DNA of 64,000 nucleotides from Paenibacillus sp. FSL M7-0420 (GCF_038002345.1 NZ_JBBOCJ010000001.1:682001-746000); one strand, 5' to 3'; shown: positions 1 through 8,314, counted from the first letter of the stretch. Translations and numbers: made by a program. Notes: generated by a model from the letters alone, not told the origin.

Positions 1-435
1 GCCAATCAGCATGATTGTGACATAATCCTTCGTGAATTCATAGGAATCCGGCGTTGCTCCCAGACTGTGAAGGATAGGGCCGATTAGCGGCAGACCTACC
101 GCCATCACAAGGAGGCCAAGCAAGAGACTACTGTAAAAGGCGAAGGAAGACACTTGCTTGACTTCATCATATTTGTGCTCACCAAGCAGCCGCGAGATGT
201 AGGTGCCACTGCCGATGCCCACCAGATTGCCCAGCGCCATAATGATGGCGAACAGCGGCAGGGTCAGGGCGAGTGCGGTCAGCATGGCCGTATTGTGGAG
301 AGTGCCCAGGAAATAGGCATTCAGAATCGAATAGATGACGTTCATGGAGGTGCCTAACATCATGGGCACGGCGAAATGGGCGACGGCTTTGGTGATGGGT
401 GCTTTTTCAAAATAATAAAGGTTTTCGGTATCCAT
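1..435 (-). CDS. MATE-family efflux transporter, 3' part outside window
   Basis: This frame is open from the ATG at 435 to the window edge and gives 145 residues, so only the N-terminal third of a roughly 450-residue protein is present. The translation begins MDTENLYYFEKAPITKAV and shows three or four hydrophobic helices with the MATE-type opening (AVPMMLGTSMNVIYSILNAYFLG) broken by a polar turn, then GIGSGTYISRLLG, typical of the first half of a MATE multidrug/cation antiporter. Members export drugs or dyes across the plasma membrane using a Na+ or H+ gradient. It is divergent from the TetR gene at 569, with three shared palindromes between them, so it is probably repressed by that regulator. 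The substrate cannot be told from this fragment. Confidence 0.82.
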   Translation of the reverse strand, partial: MDTENLYYFEKAPITKAVAHFAVPMMLGTSMNVIYSILNAYFLGTLHNTAMLTALALTLPLFAIIMALGNLVGIGSGTYISRLLGEHKYDEVKQVSSFAFYSSLLLGLLVMAVGLPLIGPILHSLGATPDSYEFTKDYVTIMLIG

Positions 436-465
436 TAGGGATCACTTCTTTCACTGATTTTTGTT

Positions 466-552
466 AATCTAACGGCGTTAGATTGAACCTTACAGTGTTA
501 GATGATATCATGAACCTAAGAGACTGTAAAGCATAAACTTACACTGTTAGAT
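466..552. promoter_or_regulatory. Three-copy TetR operator region between MATE and TetR genes
   Basis: Positions 466-484 form a perfect 19 bp palindrome (AATCTAACG-G-CGTTAGATT). Two imperfect 17 bp versions follow at 487-503 (ACCTTACA-G-TGTTAGAT) and 536-552 (AACTTACA-C-TGTTAGAT). The last ends 16 bp before the TetR start codon, and the first sits just upstream of the MATE gene. Repeated palindromes in a divergent TetR/exporter spacer are the classic arrangement for an autoregulated repressor. Binding by the neighbouring TetR protein is inferred. Confidence 0.72.
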
Positions 553-568
553 AAAAGGGCGGATAGCG

Positions 569-1264
569 ATGAAAAAAGCACAACCTCAAATCTCGGAAGA
601 CCGGATTCTGGAAGCTTCGTGGGAGCTTCTCAGGGAGGGGGGGATCGAGAAATTCAGTATGCGGCGTCTGGCGGACCGGCTGGGGATTCAGGCTCCCTCG
701 CTGTATTGGTATTTCAAGAGCAAACAGAATCTCTACCAGCGGCTGGCCAACCACATCTCCAGAGTCATCCTGGAGGAGCACCGCCCGGAGGGCGACTGGA
801 AGGAGCAGCTGACAGACTTTGCGGTAACGGTACGGAGTGTGCTCAGCCGGTATTCCTGCTCTACGCAGCTTATGATGATGACGCTGCCCCACGAGCCGGA
901 CATTATCCGGTTCAACAACCGGATGCTGCACTGTGTGGAATCCACGCCGCTTGAGGAGGCGCAGAAGGTGCAGGTGGTCACTACACTTGTGAACTTCGTG
1001 TTCTTCTTCGTGCTGGATGATTATGAGCATGAGCGTAATGTCGCCATGATGGCTAAGGAACAGCAGGAGCCTCCGGGCGAGGAACTGCTCCGCCTGATGG
1101 ACTCCATGAGCGAGAAGGAGGTTGGGTTGTTCCAGAGGATGTTCAAGAACGGACTGTTCGAGCTGCTTGGGACCGATGGGGCCTTTGAATTCGGCCTGAG
1201 GCTGATTCTGCTCGGGACGGAGCAGGTGATTAAGGAGCATGAAGAGCAGCAGAAGCAGAAGTAA
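569..1264 (+). CDS. TetR/AcrR-family transcriptional regulator
   Basis: This 231-residue protein has an N-terminal TetR DNA-binding domain. Residues 11-50 give the helix-turn-helix, including MRRLADRLGIQAPSLYWYFK with the family's LYWYFKSK signature. The C-terminal region is helical and ligand binding, resembling the TetR_C class found in true tetracycline-type repressors more than the short AcrR type. It probably represses the divergent MATE exporter and itself through the three palindromes at 466-552, releasing them when a toxic ligand binds. The ATG at 569 follows a purine-rich stretch (AAAAGGGCGGATAGCG). The C-terminus is a short Glu/Gln/Lys tail. Confidence 0.9.
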   Translation: MKKAQPQISEDRILEASWELLREGGIEKFSMRRLADRLGIQAPSLYWYFKSKQNLYQRLANHISRVILEEHRPEGDWKEQLTDFAVTVRSVLSRYSCSTQLMMMTLPHEPDIIRFNNRMLHCVESTPLEEAQKVQVVTTLVNFVFFFVLDDYEHERNVAMMAKEQQEPPGEELLRLMDSMSEKEVGLFQRMFKNGLFELLGTDGAFEFGLRLILLGTEQVIKEHEEQQKQK

Positions 1265-1429
1265 GTTGGGTCGGGTCTGATAATAATTAAGATAACAAAA
1301 ATAACAAATGGCTCTTCGGCAATTCGAGTTAATTTCGCTGGTAGGGGCTTTATCAAGATTAGATATGCATTTGGCAGGTTCGAGGAGTTGTTCATTTTGT
1401 TTTTATTATAGCTGCTTTGAATATTGTTA

Positions 1430-1458
1430 TTGCTAACGTTATTATAACAAAATATAAT
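1430..1458 (+). promoter_or_regulatory. Likely sigma-A promoter of the beta-mannosidase gene
   Basis: TTGCTA (1430-1435) and TATAAT (1453-1458) are separated by 17 bp and lie about 50 bp before the GH2 start. The palindrome TAACGTTA (1434-1441) overlaps the -35 end of the spacer and could be an operator. The rest of 1265-1505 shows no gene. Confidence 0.55.
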
Positions 1459-1505
1459 GGGGTTAGCTAAGCGCCGGAATGCGCAAAAACAGTATAGGAG
1501 GAACT

Positions 1506-4172
1506 ATGAAACAACTACAAATCGACCTGTCGAACTGGGAATTCAGAGCCTGCGGAGATGAAGAATGGCTTACGGCTGCTGTACCGGGAACGGTGCATAC
1601 GGATCTGCTGCGCAATGGCGTTATCGATCAGCCCTTCTATGGAACGAATGAACATGAGCTGCAATGGATTGATAAAAAGGACTGGGAATACAGAACAGGA
1701 TTTGTATTAGAAGAGATATGGCAGACGCTGGCGGTAACTGAGCTGGTGTTCGCCGGGCTGGATACGTATGCCGATGTGTATGTGAACGGCGTGCACGCCT
1801 TGTCCGCAGACAATATGTTCCTGTCCTGGACCGTGAATGTGAAGGGTCTGCTGCGGGCGGGTGAGAATGAGATCCGCATCGTTTTCCGCTCGGTGGTGAC
1901 GGAGGATCTGCCGAAGCTGGCGGCGCTGGGCTACGATCTGCCTGCGCCGAATGACCAGTCTGAGTTAGGTGGCCTTCAGGAGCAGCGGATCAGCGTATTT
2001 GCCCGCAAAGCACCGTATCACTACGGCTGGGATTGGGGCCCGCGATTCCTGACCAGCGGGATCTGGCGGGAAGCTGTGCTGACAGGCCGGGATGTTGCGG
2101 CGATTGAGGATCTGTACATTCGCCAGCATGAGGTGAATGAGCAGGAGGCCCGGCTAACGGCCGTGATTGAAGCAGACGCCCCGGAAGCATGGAGCGGCCT
2201 GTTGCGGGTGAGTGCCGGAGGGCAGGAATGGATGAAGGCGGTTACGCTCACTCCGGGCAAGCAGACGCTAGAGCTTGAGCTGGTGATTGACCGCCCGCGT
2301 CTGTGGTGGTGCAACGGCTTGGGCAAGCCGGAGCTGTACCTTTTCCGTGCAGAGCTGCTGCAAGGAGCGGATGCAGTAGCGGTATCGGAGGTAACGACGG
2401 GGCTTCGGGAAATTAAGCTGGTGCGTAAGCCGGATGCGCAGGGGGCGTCGTTCCATTTTGAGCTGAACGGGGTGCCGGTCTTCGCCAAGGGTGCCAATCA
2501 TATCCCGAACGACAGCTTCATCACGGAGGTTACGGAGGAACGTTACCGCCATGAGATTGCCACGGCCGTGGAATCCAATATGAATATGCTGCGGGTGTGG
2601 GGCGGCGGCTTCTATGAAGAAGAAGTGTTCTACCGGCTGTGTGATGAGTACGGGCTGCTGGTCTGGCAGGACTTCATGTTCGCCTGCAGCATGTACCCGG
2701 GCGATGAGGCATTCCTGAATAATGTCCGCGCAGAAGCGGTATATAATGTCCGCAGATTGCGTAACCACCCTTGTATCGCGCTCTGGTGCGGGAACAATGA
2801 GATTGACTCGGCCTGGTCCCAGTATGAGGAGAATATGGGCTGGGGCTGGAAGGAGAAGCTGAATGCTGAGATTCGCCAGAGCTTATGGACTGCCTATGAG
2901 GAAATCTTCCACCGGATTCTGCCGGAAGCCGTGGCTGCGAACCATCTCGGTATGGATTACTGGCCGTCCTCGCCGCTGCGCGAACTCACAGGTGGTCAGG
3001 ATCAGCATGCGACGCGGATTATGGGTGACGGGGATATCCACTACTGGGGCGTCTGGCACGCCAAGGAGCCGTTCGAGAACTATAATCTCAAGGTGGGCCG
3101 CTTCATGAGCGAATACGGCTTCCAGTCCTTCCCGGAGCTGAAGTCGGTGCTGAGCTATGCAGAGGAAGAGGAGCTGGCGCTGGAATCGAAGGTAATGCTG
3201 GCCCATCAGAAGAACGGATCGGGCAATCAGCTGATTAAGGAATATATGGATATGTACCTGCCGCAGCCGAAGGATTTCCGGGGCTTCCTGTACATGAGCC
3301 AGGTGCTTCAGGCCGAGGCGATCCGCATGGCTATGGAGAGTCACCGCCGCAACAAGCCTTATTGCATGGGCACGCTGTACTGGCAGATGAATGACTGCTG
3401 GCCGGTAGCCTCCTGGGCGGGCATGGATTATTACGGGCGCTGGAAGGCGCTGCAATATACGGTGCGCCGCAGCTTCCAGGAGGTGCTGCTGTCTGTAGAC
3501 AGCACAGACGGGGAGAGCGTCAAGGTCTATGGGGTGTCTGACCGGCGGGAGGCGTTGGACGCAGAGCTGGTTCTGCGGCTGCATGATATCAGCGGCGTGC
3601 TGTTGCGCGAATGGTCGCAGCCGGTAACCCTTGCTGCAGATTCGTCGGCTGTGGTCTTCACACTGCCGCTGGCCGAAGTGTTGGAGGGCCGTGAACCGGC
3701 TCAGGTGCTGCTGATAGCTTCCCTGCTGGAGAGCGGGCAGGTGGTGCAGGCGGAGCTTGTGCCAGGGCAGGAGCAGGAGCCGGGGACGGAGACAAGGCAA
3801 GTGCTGGAGCAAGGACCGGAGACAGGGCAGGTGCTGGAGCAAGGACCGAAGACAGGGCAAGTGCTGGAGCGTAAGGAGCATTACTTCGCGGCCGCCAAGG
3901 ATATTCCGCTGAGCCAGCCGGTCATTACGGTGACCGAGGTGCCGGGAAGCGGCGGGCAGAGCTTCACGCTGAGCAGCGATGTGCTGGCGCGGGGCGTGCA
4001 TCTCACTTTAGAAGAAGAAGGCATCTTCTCCGATAATTACTTCGATCTGCTGCCTGGCGAGCCGAAGACGGTGGAGTTCTCGATTCGGGGCGGGAGCAGC
4101 GGCGGAGGGGCAGACTTCACCCCTGCCGCGCCGATAGGACTCGTAGTCCGCTCGATGGCGGATTATATCTAG
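1506..4172 (+). CDS. GH2 beta-mannosidase (beta-D-mannoside mannohydrolase)
   Basis: This is an 888-residue cytoplasmic glycosidase of family GH2, mannosidase type. It has the sugar-binding jelly roll, Ig-like domain and TIM barrel in order. The barrel carries ALWCGNNEIDSAW with the predicted acid/base E432 and MSEYGFQSFPE with the predicted nucleophile E536. It should release mannose from short beta-mannosides such as mannobiose or N-glycan cores. The ATG at 1506 is chosen because GGAGGA (1497-1502) sits at normal distance; an in-frame ATG at 1479 has no such site. Residues about 755-790 hold an odd Gln/Glu/Gly-rich insert made of three near-identical ten-residue repeats (ETGQVLEQGP type). 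No transporter is adjacent, so it appears to stand alone. Confidence 0.9.
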   Translation: MKQLQIDLSNWEFRACGDEEWLTAAVPGTVHTDLLRNGVIDQPFYGTNEHELQWIDKKDWEYRTGFVLEEIWQTLAVTELVFAGLDTYADVYVNGVHALSADNMFLSWTVNVKGLLRAGENEIRIVFRSVVTEDLPKLAALGYDLPAPNDQSELGGLQEQRISVFARKAPYHYGWDWGPRFLTSGIWREAVLTGRDVAAIEDLYIRQHEVNEQEARLTAVIEADAPEAWSGLLRVSAGGQEWMKAVTLTPGKQTLELELVIDRPRLWWCNGLGKPELYLFRAELLQGADAVAVSEVTTGLREIKLVRKPDAQGASFHFELNGVPVFAKGANHIPNDSFITEVTEERYRHEIATAVESNMNMLRVWGGGFYEEEVFYRLCDEYGLLVWQDFMFACSMYPGDEAFLNNVRAEAVYNVRRLRNHPCIALWCGNNEIDSAWSQYEENMGWGWKEKLNAEIRQSLWTAYEEIFHRILPEAVAANHLGMDYWPSSPLRELTGGQDQHATRIMGDGDIHYWGVWHAKEPFENYNLKVGRFMSEYGFQSFPELKSVLSYAEEEELALESKVMLAHQKNGSGNQLIKEYMDMYLPQPKDFRGFLYMSQVLQAEAIRMAMESHRRNKPYCMGTLYWQMNDCWPVASWAGMDYYGRWKALQYTVRRSFQEVLLSVDSTDGESVKVYGVSDRREALDAELVLRLHDISGVLLREWSQPVTLAADSSAVVFTLPLAEVLEGREPAQVLLIASLLESGQVVQAELVPGQEQEPGTETRQVLEQGPETGQVLEQGPKTGQVLERKEHYFAAAKDIPLSQPVITVTEVPGSGGQSFTLSSDVLARGVHLTLEEEGIFSDNYFDLLPGEPKTVEFSIRGGSSGGGADFTPAAPIGLVVRSMADYI
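3791..3870 (+). repeat. In-frame 30 bp tandem repeat inside the beta-mannosidase gene
   Basis: Segments starting at 3791, 3821 and 3851 repeat with a 30 bp period and one or two mismatches each. They encode decapeptides like TGQVLEQGPE. The period is a multiple of three, so copy number can change without a frameshift. The insert lies between beta-rich C-terminal domains, probably in a surface loop. Confidence 0.85.
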
Positions 4173-4187
4173 GGGTGGTAACGGCTT

Positions 4188-4367
4188 GCGGACTGACATG
4201 ACCTTATTTGCTGCTAAACTAACCTGATTTCTGTTCTTACGGACTCAGAAGACCTTATTGTCTTCCCGGCTGGCTGTTTCAAGGCGAAATCATACGAATA
4301 AGGGCCTCTGAGTCCGATTACAGGGCAAAAGTGGCTATATACGCGAAATAGCGGATTCTCTGTCCGC
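4188..4367. repeat. Four-unit inverted element, family D copy 1
   Basis: The spacer between the convergent GH2 and SpxH-like genes holds two forward CGGACT-containing units (CGGACT at 4189 and 4240, 51 bp apart) and two reverse units (AGTCCG at 4311, TGTCCG at 4361, 50 bp apart). The inner pair reads CGGACTCAGAAGACCTTA and TAAGGGCCTCTGAGTCCG, so the element could fold as a large imperfect hairpin. A diverged copy with the same spacings lies at 61175-61352. Confidence 0.85.
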
Positions 4368-4415
4368 ATGGGAATCATAATTCGGTATAATGAACATTAT
4401 GCTTCGGTAAAATCA

Positions 4416-4457
4416 AACAAACAGCGGTCCTCCAATGACGGGGGACCGCTGTTTGTT
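4416..4457. terminator. Bidirectional rho-independent terminator
   Basis: AACAAACAGCGGTCC (4416-4430) pairs perfectly with GGACCGCTGTTTGTT (4443-4457) around a 12 nt loop. On the minus strand the stem is followed by TTGATTTT. It ends the SpxH-like gene and can also stop read-through from the GH2 gene. Confidence 0.85.
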
Positions 4458-4471
4458 GGCTACGGCCGCCT

Positions 4472-5386
4472 TCAGGCCGGTTCGATAAACATCTCACCCA
4501 GGATCTGCCGGGTGCGGTAAGCATGCTCGGGAAGTGCAGCGGCGGTGAAGGCCTCCACCTCATCCTGCCCGATATCGTACATGGCTTCAATTTCTCTGGA
4601 GAAGAGAAGATGTCCTTCGGCCAGCAGCTCCGGCATAGCCGGGAGAGCAGCAGGAGCAAGCGGCTCAGGAATAAGCTGCTGCAAGGCATCTACGTAGTTT
4701 TGCAAGGTACGGGACCCGACCAGCTTGATGCCTTGGTTCTCTTCATTGACCATGACAAGGGTCGGGAAGCCGCGTACGCCGAGCTGGGCCACCTTCTGAA
4801 AATCCTCCTCCAGCAGCTCTTGCGCCGCTTCCAGTCCTGCGGCCTGGACGATCTCTGCGCCGGGTAATCCCAGACTATTCACAATATCCGCGAGGACCTC
4901 GTCTTCTCCGATATTCCGGTTGAAGACGAAGACGGCTTCTCTGGCACTCCGCAAGTAGGCCAGTTCCTTCCCCGGATGTCTCTGCTGGATAACCTTGAAT
5001 ACTCTGGAGGGCGGATAAGAGGACATGACCGGATTGTTCAGCCATAGGGTGCCGTCAATGGGCATGCGGTAATGCGCCCCGACTTCCTTCCAGTGCCCCG
5101 CTACATCGGCTGGCTGCTGTATTCCATTTGCCTTGTCAGCAAAGCCATTCCAACCGGCTAATAACCCGCCCATTAGGGGCTGTAGATCAAAGTACTTGTT
5201 ATATTGCTGAATAAACCGGTTCAGGGTAGGCTCGATGGCCCAGCAGTGTGAACAGATCGGATCAGTAGCATAATAGAGAGTAACTTTGGGCTGCTGCGGA
5301 TTGAAATCTATAATTTGTGTATGCTCCTCGTCGCTTACCCCGCATACCCCTGTCTTCAGATCACAGATCATAGGATTTGAATTCAT
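4472..5386 (-). CDS. SpxH/YjbH-like DsbA-family thioredoxin-fold protein
   Basis: This 304-residue protein has a DsbA/FrnE thioredoxin fold with the active-site motif CSHCW (C45, C48) after a YYATDPI strand, and a cis-proline loop (RGFPTLVMV). Two further cysteines lie in the N-terminal tail (C8, C15). In Bacillus, SpxH (YjbH) is the adaptor that presents the regulator Spx to ClpXP and responds to thiol stress. Related FrnE proteins act as disulfide isomerases. The match is to the family; adaptor function is inferred. It is divergent from a HxlR regulator across a spacer with repeated operator-like motifs, suggesting redox- or electrophile-responsive expression. No signal peptide is visible, so it should be cytoplasmic. 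Confidence 0.78.
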   Translation of the reverse strand: MNSNPMICDLKTGVCGVSDEEHTQIIDFNPQQPKVTLYYATDPICSHCWAIEPTLNRFIQQYNKYFDLQPLMGGLLAGWNGFADKANGIQQPADVAGHWKEVGAHYRMPIDGTLWLNNPVMSSYPPSRVFKVIQQRHPGKELAYLRSAREAVFVFNRNIGEDEVLADIVNSLGLPGAEIVQAAGLEAAQELLEEDFQKVAQLGVRGFPTLVMVNEENQGIKLVGSRTLQNYVDALQQLIPEPLAPAALPAMPELLAEGHLLFSREIEAMYDIGQDEVEAFTAAALPEHAYRTRQILGEMFIEPA

Positions 5387-5420
5387 AGCTGTTTACCTCA
5401 CATTCTTTTTTATAATATCC

Positions 5421-5492
5421 GTTACCAGTTGTAGTATGATTATAATATCTGGAATCAGATTAACAAGTACTATTGTTTTTAATACCTGGTAT
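5421..5492. promoter_or_regulatory. Candidate HxlR operators in the divergent spacer
   Basis: The 11 bp palindrome ATACC-T-GGTAT (5482-5492) recurs as ATATC-T-GGAAT at 5445-5455, and a related GTTACCAGTT lies on the opposite sense at 5421-5430. The sites lie between the start codons at 5386 and 5521. Control of both genes by the HxlR protein is inferred from position. Confidence 0.5.
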
Positions 5493-5520
5493 ATAAAATA
5501 TACTAATGGAGGAATCACCT

Positions 5521-5865
5521 ATGAAATATGAGGTTGACTTAACGCAAATGTGCCCAGCCACCTTTGCTTTTCATGTCATCGGCGGGAAGTGGAATCTGCC
5601 TATCCTCGCTTTGCTGAGCGAAGAGGGGCCGATCCGGTATAACGAACTAAAAAGAAGGCTGCACGGCATCACCGGAACCACGTTAACGAACAGTCTCAAG
5701 GACCTTATCGACTACGGCATTATCCATCGCGAGCAATATCCTGAGGTGCCTCCGCGCGTCGAGTATTCCCTGACCCCCTCCGGGCTGGAATTGGTTCCGC
5801 TAATTGAAGAGATTGTGGCCTGGGGAGCGAGTAACATTCATGCCTTAGGCGGACAGAAGGTATAG
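5521..5865 (+). CDS. HxlR-family winged-helix regulator
   Basis: This 114-residue protein is a typical single-domain HxlR regulator. It has a winged helix with GGKWNLPILALL near residues 24-35, RYNELKRRL in the recognition region and a C-terminal LIEEIVAWG helix used for dimerisation. Cysteine 11 (QMCPATF) sits where YodB and HypR of Bacillus carry their thiol sensor, so a redox or electrophile sensing role is plausible. The ATG at 5521 follows GGAGG at 5508-5512; an upstream in-frame ATG at 5506 overlaps that site and is rejected. It likely controls the divergent SpxH-like gene. Confidence 0.88.
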   Translation: MKYEVDLTQMCPATFAFHVIGGKWNLPILALLSEEGPIRYNELKRRLHGITGTTLTNSLKDLIDYGIIHREQYPEVPPRVEYSLTPSGLELVPLIEEIVAWGASNIHALGGQKV

Positions 5866-5986
5866 GATTTTTTTCCCGGTGAATCCGTTCCCTCCGGTTG
5901 ACTTGCGTATGGCCCGCCCCTATGATGATAAATAATATGTAACATTAACGCTCGCACAAAGCTCGCACACAGAGGAGAGAAACAGC

Positions 5987-6481
5987 ATGGCTATGGAGAT
6001 TGAACGCAAATTCCTGCTGCCGGAATACCCGGAGCGGCTGATTGAAGAAGGACAGCTGAAGGTGCTGACCCGTCACAGTATTGACCAGACGTATCTTGCG
6101 ATTGAGGACGGGCAGGAGCTGCGGGTGCGGAAGATCACGGATCTGGACACGGGTGAGGTAACTTACACGCATACGTTCAAGGATGGCAAGGGCATCAGCC
6201 GCCAGGAGATAGAATATTTCATTTCCGCAGGCTTGTATAACCAGATGATTGAGGCTGTGAAGGCGGTTCCGCTGGTCAAAACCCGCATTACAGGCGTATG
6301 GAACGGTACAACGGTGGAGATTGATCTCTACACCCAGCTGGAGCTTACGGTGCTTGAGGTTGAGTTCGATTCGCTGGAGGAGGCGGAAGGCTTCACAGCC
6401 CCTGAATGGTTTGGCCTGGATGTCAGCACAGAGAAGAAGTACAGCAACAAAACTGTCTGGAAAGAGCTTCAGGGCAAATAG
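5987..6481 (+). CDS. CYTH-domain protein (triphosphate tunnel family)
   Basis: This 164-residue protein begins with the EIERKFL signature (E4, E6, K8) that defines CYTH or triphosphate tunnel metalloenzymes. Basic and acidic strand residues follow through the barrel (RVRKI, THTFKDGKG, VEIDLY, VLEVEFDS, KKYSNKTV). Members hydrolyse triphosphate groups such as inorganic tripolyphosphate or thiamine triphosphate, or cyclise ATP. The exact substrate cannot be read from sequence. It is alone in its transcript, with a gap of about 100 bp to threonine synthase. A GAGGAG site at 5972-5977 supports the start. Confidence 0.88.
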   Translation: MAMEIERKFLLPEYPERLIEEGQLKVLTRHSIDQTYLAIEDGQELRVRKITDLDTGEVTYTHTFKDGKGISRQEIEYFISAGLYNQMIEAVKAVPLVKTRITGVWNGTTVEIDLYTQLELTVLEVEFDSLEEAEGFTAPEWFGLDVSTEKKYSNKTVWKELQGK

Positions 6482-6580
6482 CCCCGGTGAGCCTTAATCT
6501 TATAGAATCAGCGGACTTTAACGCGTAAACGTGGTACTATGTACAGTAAATAAAGAGGGGTTCAGGAGGATGAGACGGGT

Positions 6581-7969
6581 ATGGAGTATATAAGCACAAG
6601 AGGCAAGGTAGCGGCCAGAGGCTTTATTGATACGGTTCTGATGGGGCTGGCGGATGACGGCGGGCTCATGGTGCCGGCTGAGATTCCGGTGATTTCCCCG
6701 GAGAAGCTGGAGGAATGGAGAAGCCTGAGCTTTCAGGAGCTGTTCCTTGAGATTTTCTCCTACTATACCAATGACGAAATTCCTTATGAGGATCTGCGCT
6801 CGATGGTCTACACCAGCTATGGCAGTTTCCGCGCTCCGGAAGTTACGCCGTTGCACCGGGTGAACGATTCTCTATACGTGCTGGAGCTGTTCCACGGGCC
6901 GACGTTTGCCTTCAAGGATGTGGCGCTGCAGTTCATGGGCGAGTTGTATTCCTACATTGCCAAGGTGCGCGGTGAAATCATCCATATTCTCGGGGCCACT
7001 TCCGGCGATACTGGTGCTGCGGCCATTCAGGGCGTTCGCGGCAAGGAAGGCATTAAGATCTGTATCCTTCATCCGCACGGCAAAGTCAGCAAGGTGCAGG
7101 AGCTGCAAATGACCACCGTAGATGACAGCAATGTGCTGAACCTGTCCGTAGAGGGCAACTTCGACGATTGCCAGAAGATTATCAAGGAGCTGTTCGCCGA
7201 TCTCGACTTCAAGGGACGGTATCACCTGCGGGCGATTAACTCCATTAACTTCGTGCGCATTCTGGCGCAGACGGTCTATTATTTCCATGCGTATCTGCAG
7301 CTTCCGGGGAGCGATCAGAAGAAGGTCAATATCAGCGTGCCTTCGGGCAACTTCGGTAATATTTTCTCAGGCTTCCTGGCGCGGAAAATGGGTCTGCCGA
7401 TCCACAAGCTGATCATCGCCACCAATGAGAACAACATCCTCGAACGGTTCGTGGTCACCGGCGAATACAAACCAGGCAGCTTCACAGGCACCTACAGCCC
7501 GTCGATGGATATCCAGGTGGCGAGCAACTTCGAACGCTATCTGTATTATCTGCTGGGCGAGGATGCGGATAAGCTGTCCGGGTACATGGCAGCCTTGCAG
7601 AGCAAGGGTGCGATTACGGTGGACGGCGAGCTGCTGGCCCGGGTACAGGCGGATTTCTCCGCGCTGGGCGTGAAGAATGCACATTGTCTGGAGATCATCA
7701 GCAAGTACCAGCAGGAATCCGGCTATCTGCTCGACCCGCATACGGCATGTGGCGTAGCCGCATATGAGAAATTCAGCGCTCCTGATGAGATAAGCATTGC
7801 TTACGCTACAGCGCATCCGGCCAAGTTCGACGAGGCGATTGCCTTGACCGGCATCAAGCAGGAGTTCCCGGCTCAGATCTCGGCCCTGTTCGAGCAGCCG
7901 CAGCATCAGGTCGTGGTCGATCATGATAAGGCGGAGATCGTGCGCCAGCTTGTAGCTTTTTACGGGTAA
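6581..7969 (+). CDS. thrC: Threonine synthase
   Basis: This 462-residue PLP enzyme converts O-phosphohomoserine to threonine, the last step of threonine biosynthesis. It is the longer type of threonine synthase found in Gram-negatives, yeast and some Firmicutes, beginning MEYISTRGKVAARGF with TVLMGLADDGGLMVP. The cofactor lysine is K112 in TFAFKDVALQFMG, and the phosphate-binding loop is ATSGDTGAAA near residues 139-148. A conserved ITVPSGNFGN-like segment (ISVPSGNFGNIFSG) follows. It is not next to hom or thrB here. A hairpin terminator lies about 40 bp downstream. Confidence 0.93.
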   Translation: MEYISTRGKVAARGFIDTVLMGLADDGGLMVPAEIPVISPEKLEEWRSLSFQELFLEIFSYYTNDEIPYEDLRSMVYTSYGSFRAPEVTPLHRVNDSLYVLELFHGPTFAFKDVALQFMGELYSYIAKVRGEIIHILGATSGDTGAAAIQGVRGKEGIKICILHPHGKVSKVQELQMTTVDDSNVLNLSVEGNFDDCQKIIKELFADLDFKGRYHLRAINSINFVRILAQTVYYFHAYLQLPGSDQKKVNISVPSGNFGNIFSGFLARKMGLPIHKLIIATNENNILERFVVTGEYKPGSFTGTYSPSMDIQVASNFERYLYYLLGEDADKLSGYMAALQSKGAITVDGELLARVQADFSALGVKNAHCLEIISKYQQESGYLLDPHTACGVAAYEKFSAPDEISIAYATAHPAKFDEAIALTGIKQEFPAQISALFEQPQHQVVVDHDKAEIVRQLVAFYG

Positions 7970-8007
7970 AATAGGTGCGTGTCCAGTGGGGCCCGCGCAG
8001 GATGAAG

Positions 8008-8040
8008 ACAGCCCCCGCCGGGATGAGCGGGGGCTGTTTG
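8008..8040 (+). terminator. Terminator after threonine synthase
   Basis: ACAGCCCCCGC (8008-8018) pairs with GCGGGGGCTGT (8027-8037) around an eight-base loop, followed by a short TT tract. The U-tract is weak, but the 11 bp GC-rich stem is perfect. Confidence 0.65.
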
Positions 8041-8222
8041 CTGTCGCTCGTATTGTGGAACACTGGATAGTACGTGCGCTGTCCGCTGTAGTTAGTATTG
8101 TGGAACACTGGATAGTACGTGCGCTGTTCGCTGTCGCTCGTATTGTGGGACACTGGATAGTAGGCGCGCTGTCCGCTGTAGTTCGTACTGTGGAACACTG
8201 GATAGTACGTGCGCTGTCCGCT
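8040..8222 (+). repeat. Four-copy 45 bp tandem repeat
   Basis: The motif TATTGTGG.ACACTGGATAG starts at 8051, 8096, 8141 and (as TACTG) 8186, an exact 45 bp period. Between motifs the sequence alternates between CTGTAGTT and CTGTCGCTCG versions. A frame stays open through it because 45 is a multiple of three, but the product would be a low-information repeat with no ribosome site, so I do not call it a gene. It sits directly after the thrC terminator and before the family B element. Confidence 0.85.
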
Positions 8223-8314
8223 GGAAGCCAATCAGATGTGAATTTGTGAGAAGGACGTTAACTAATCGCTTACTGATGGGTTTGCTGTGCCCTGGTGAAG
8301 GTGCGAGTGGGATG

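Noticed and set aside
2883..4001. 372-codon reverse frame inside the beta-mannosidase gene
   Set aside because: Shadow of GC-rich coding DNA: the translation is His/Gln/Leu/Arg-rich with no motif, while the plus-strand frame has conserved GH2 catalytic motifs.
4384..4413. Direct repeat TTCGGTA with ATAATG-AA-CATTAT palindrome as an operator
   Set aside because: It lies between convergent genes just outside a terminator with no promoter to control; more likely part of spacer structure.
7986..8249. Possible small repeat protein with IVEHWIVRALSAV units
   Set aside because: It arises from the 45 bp tandem repeat, starts inside the thrC terminator region and has no ribosome site.
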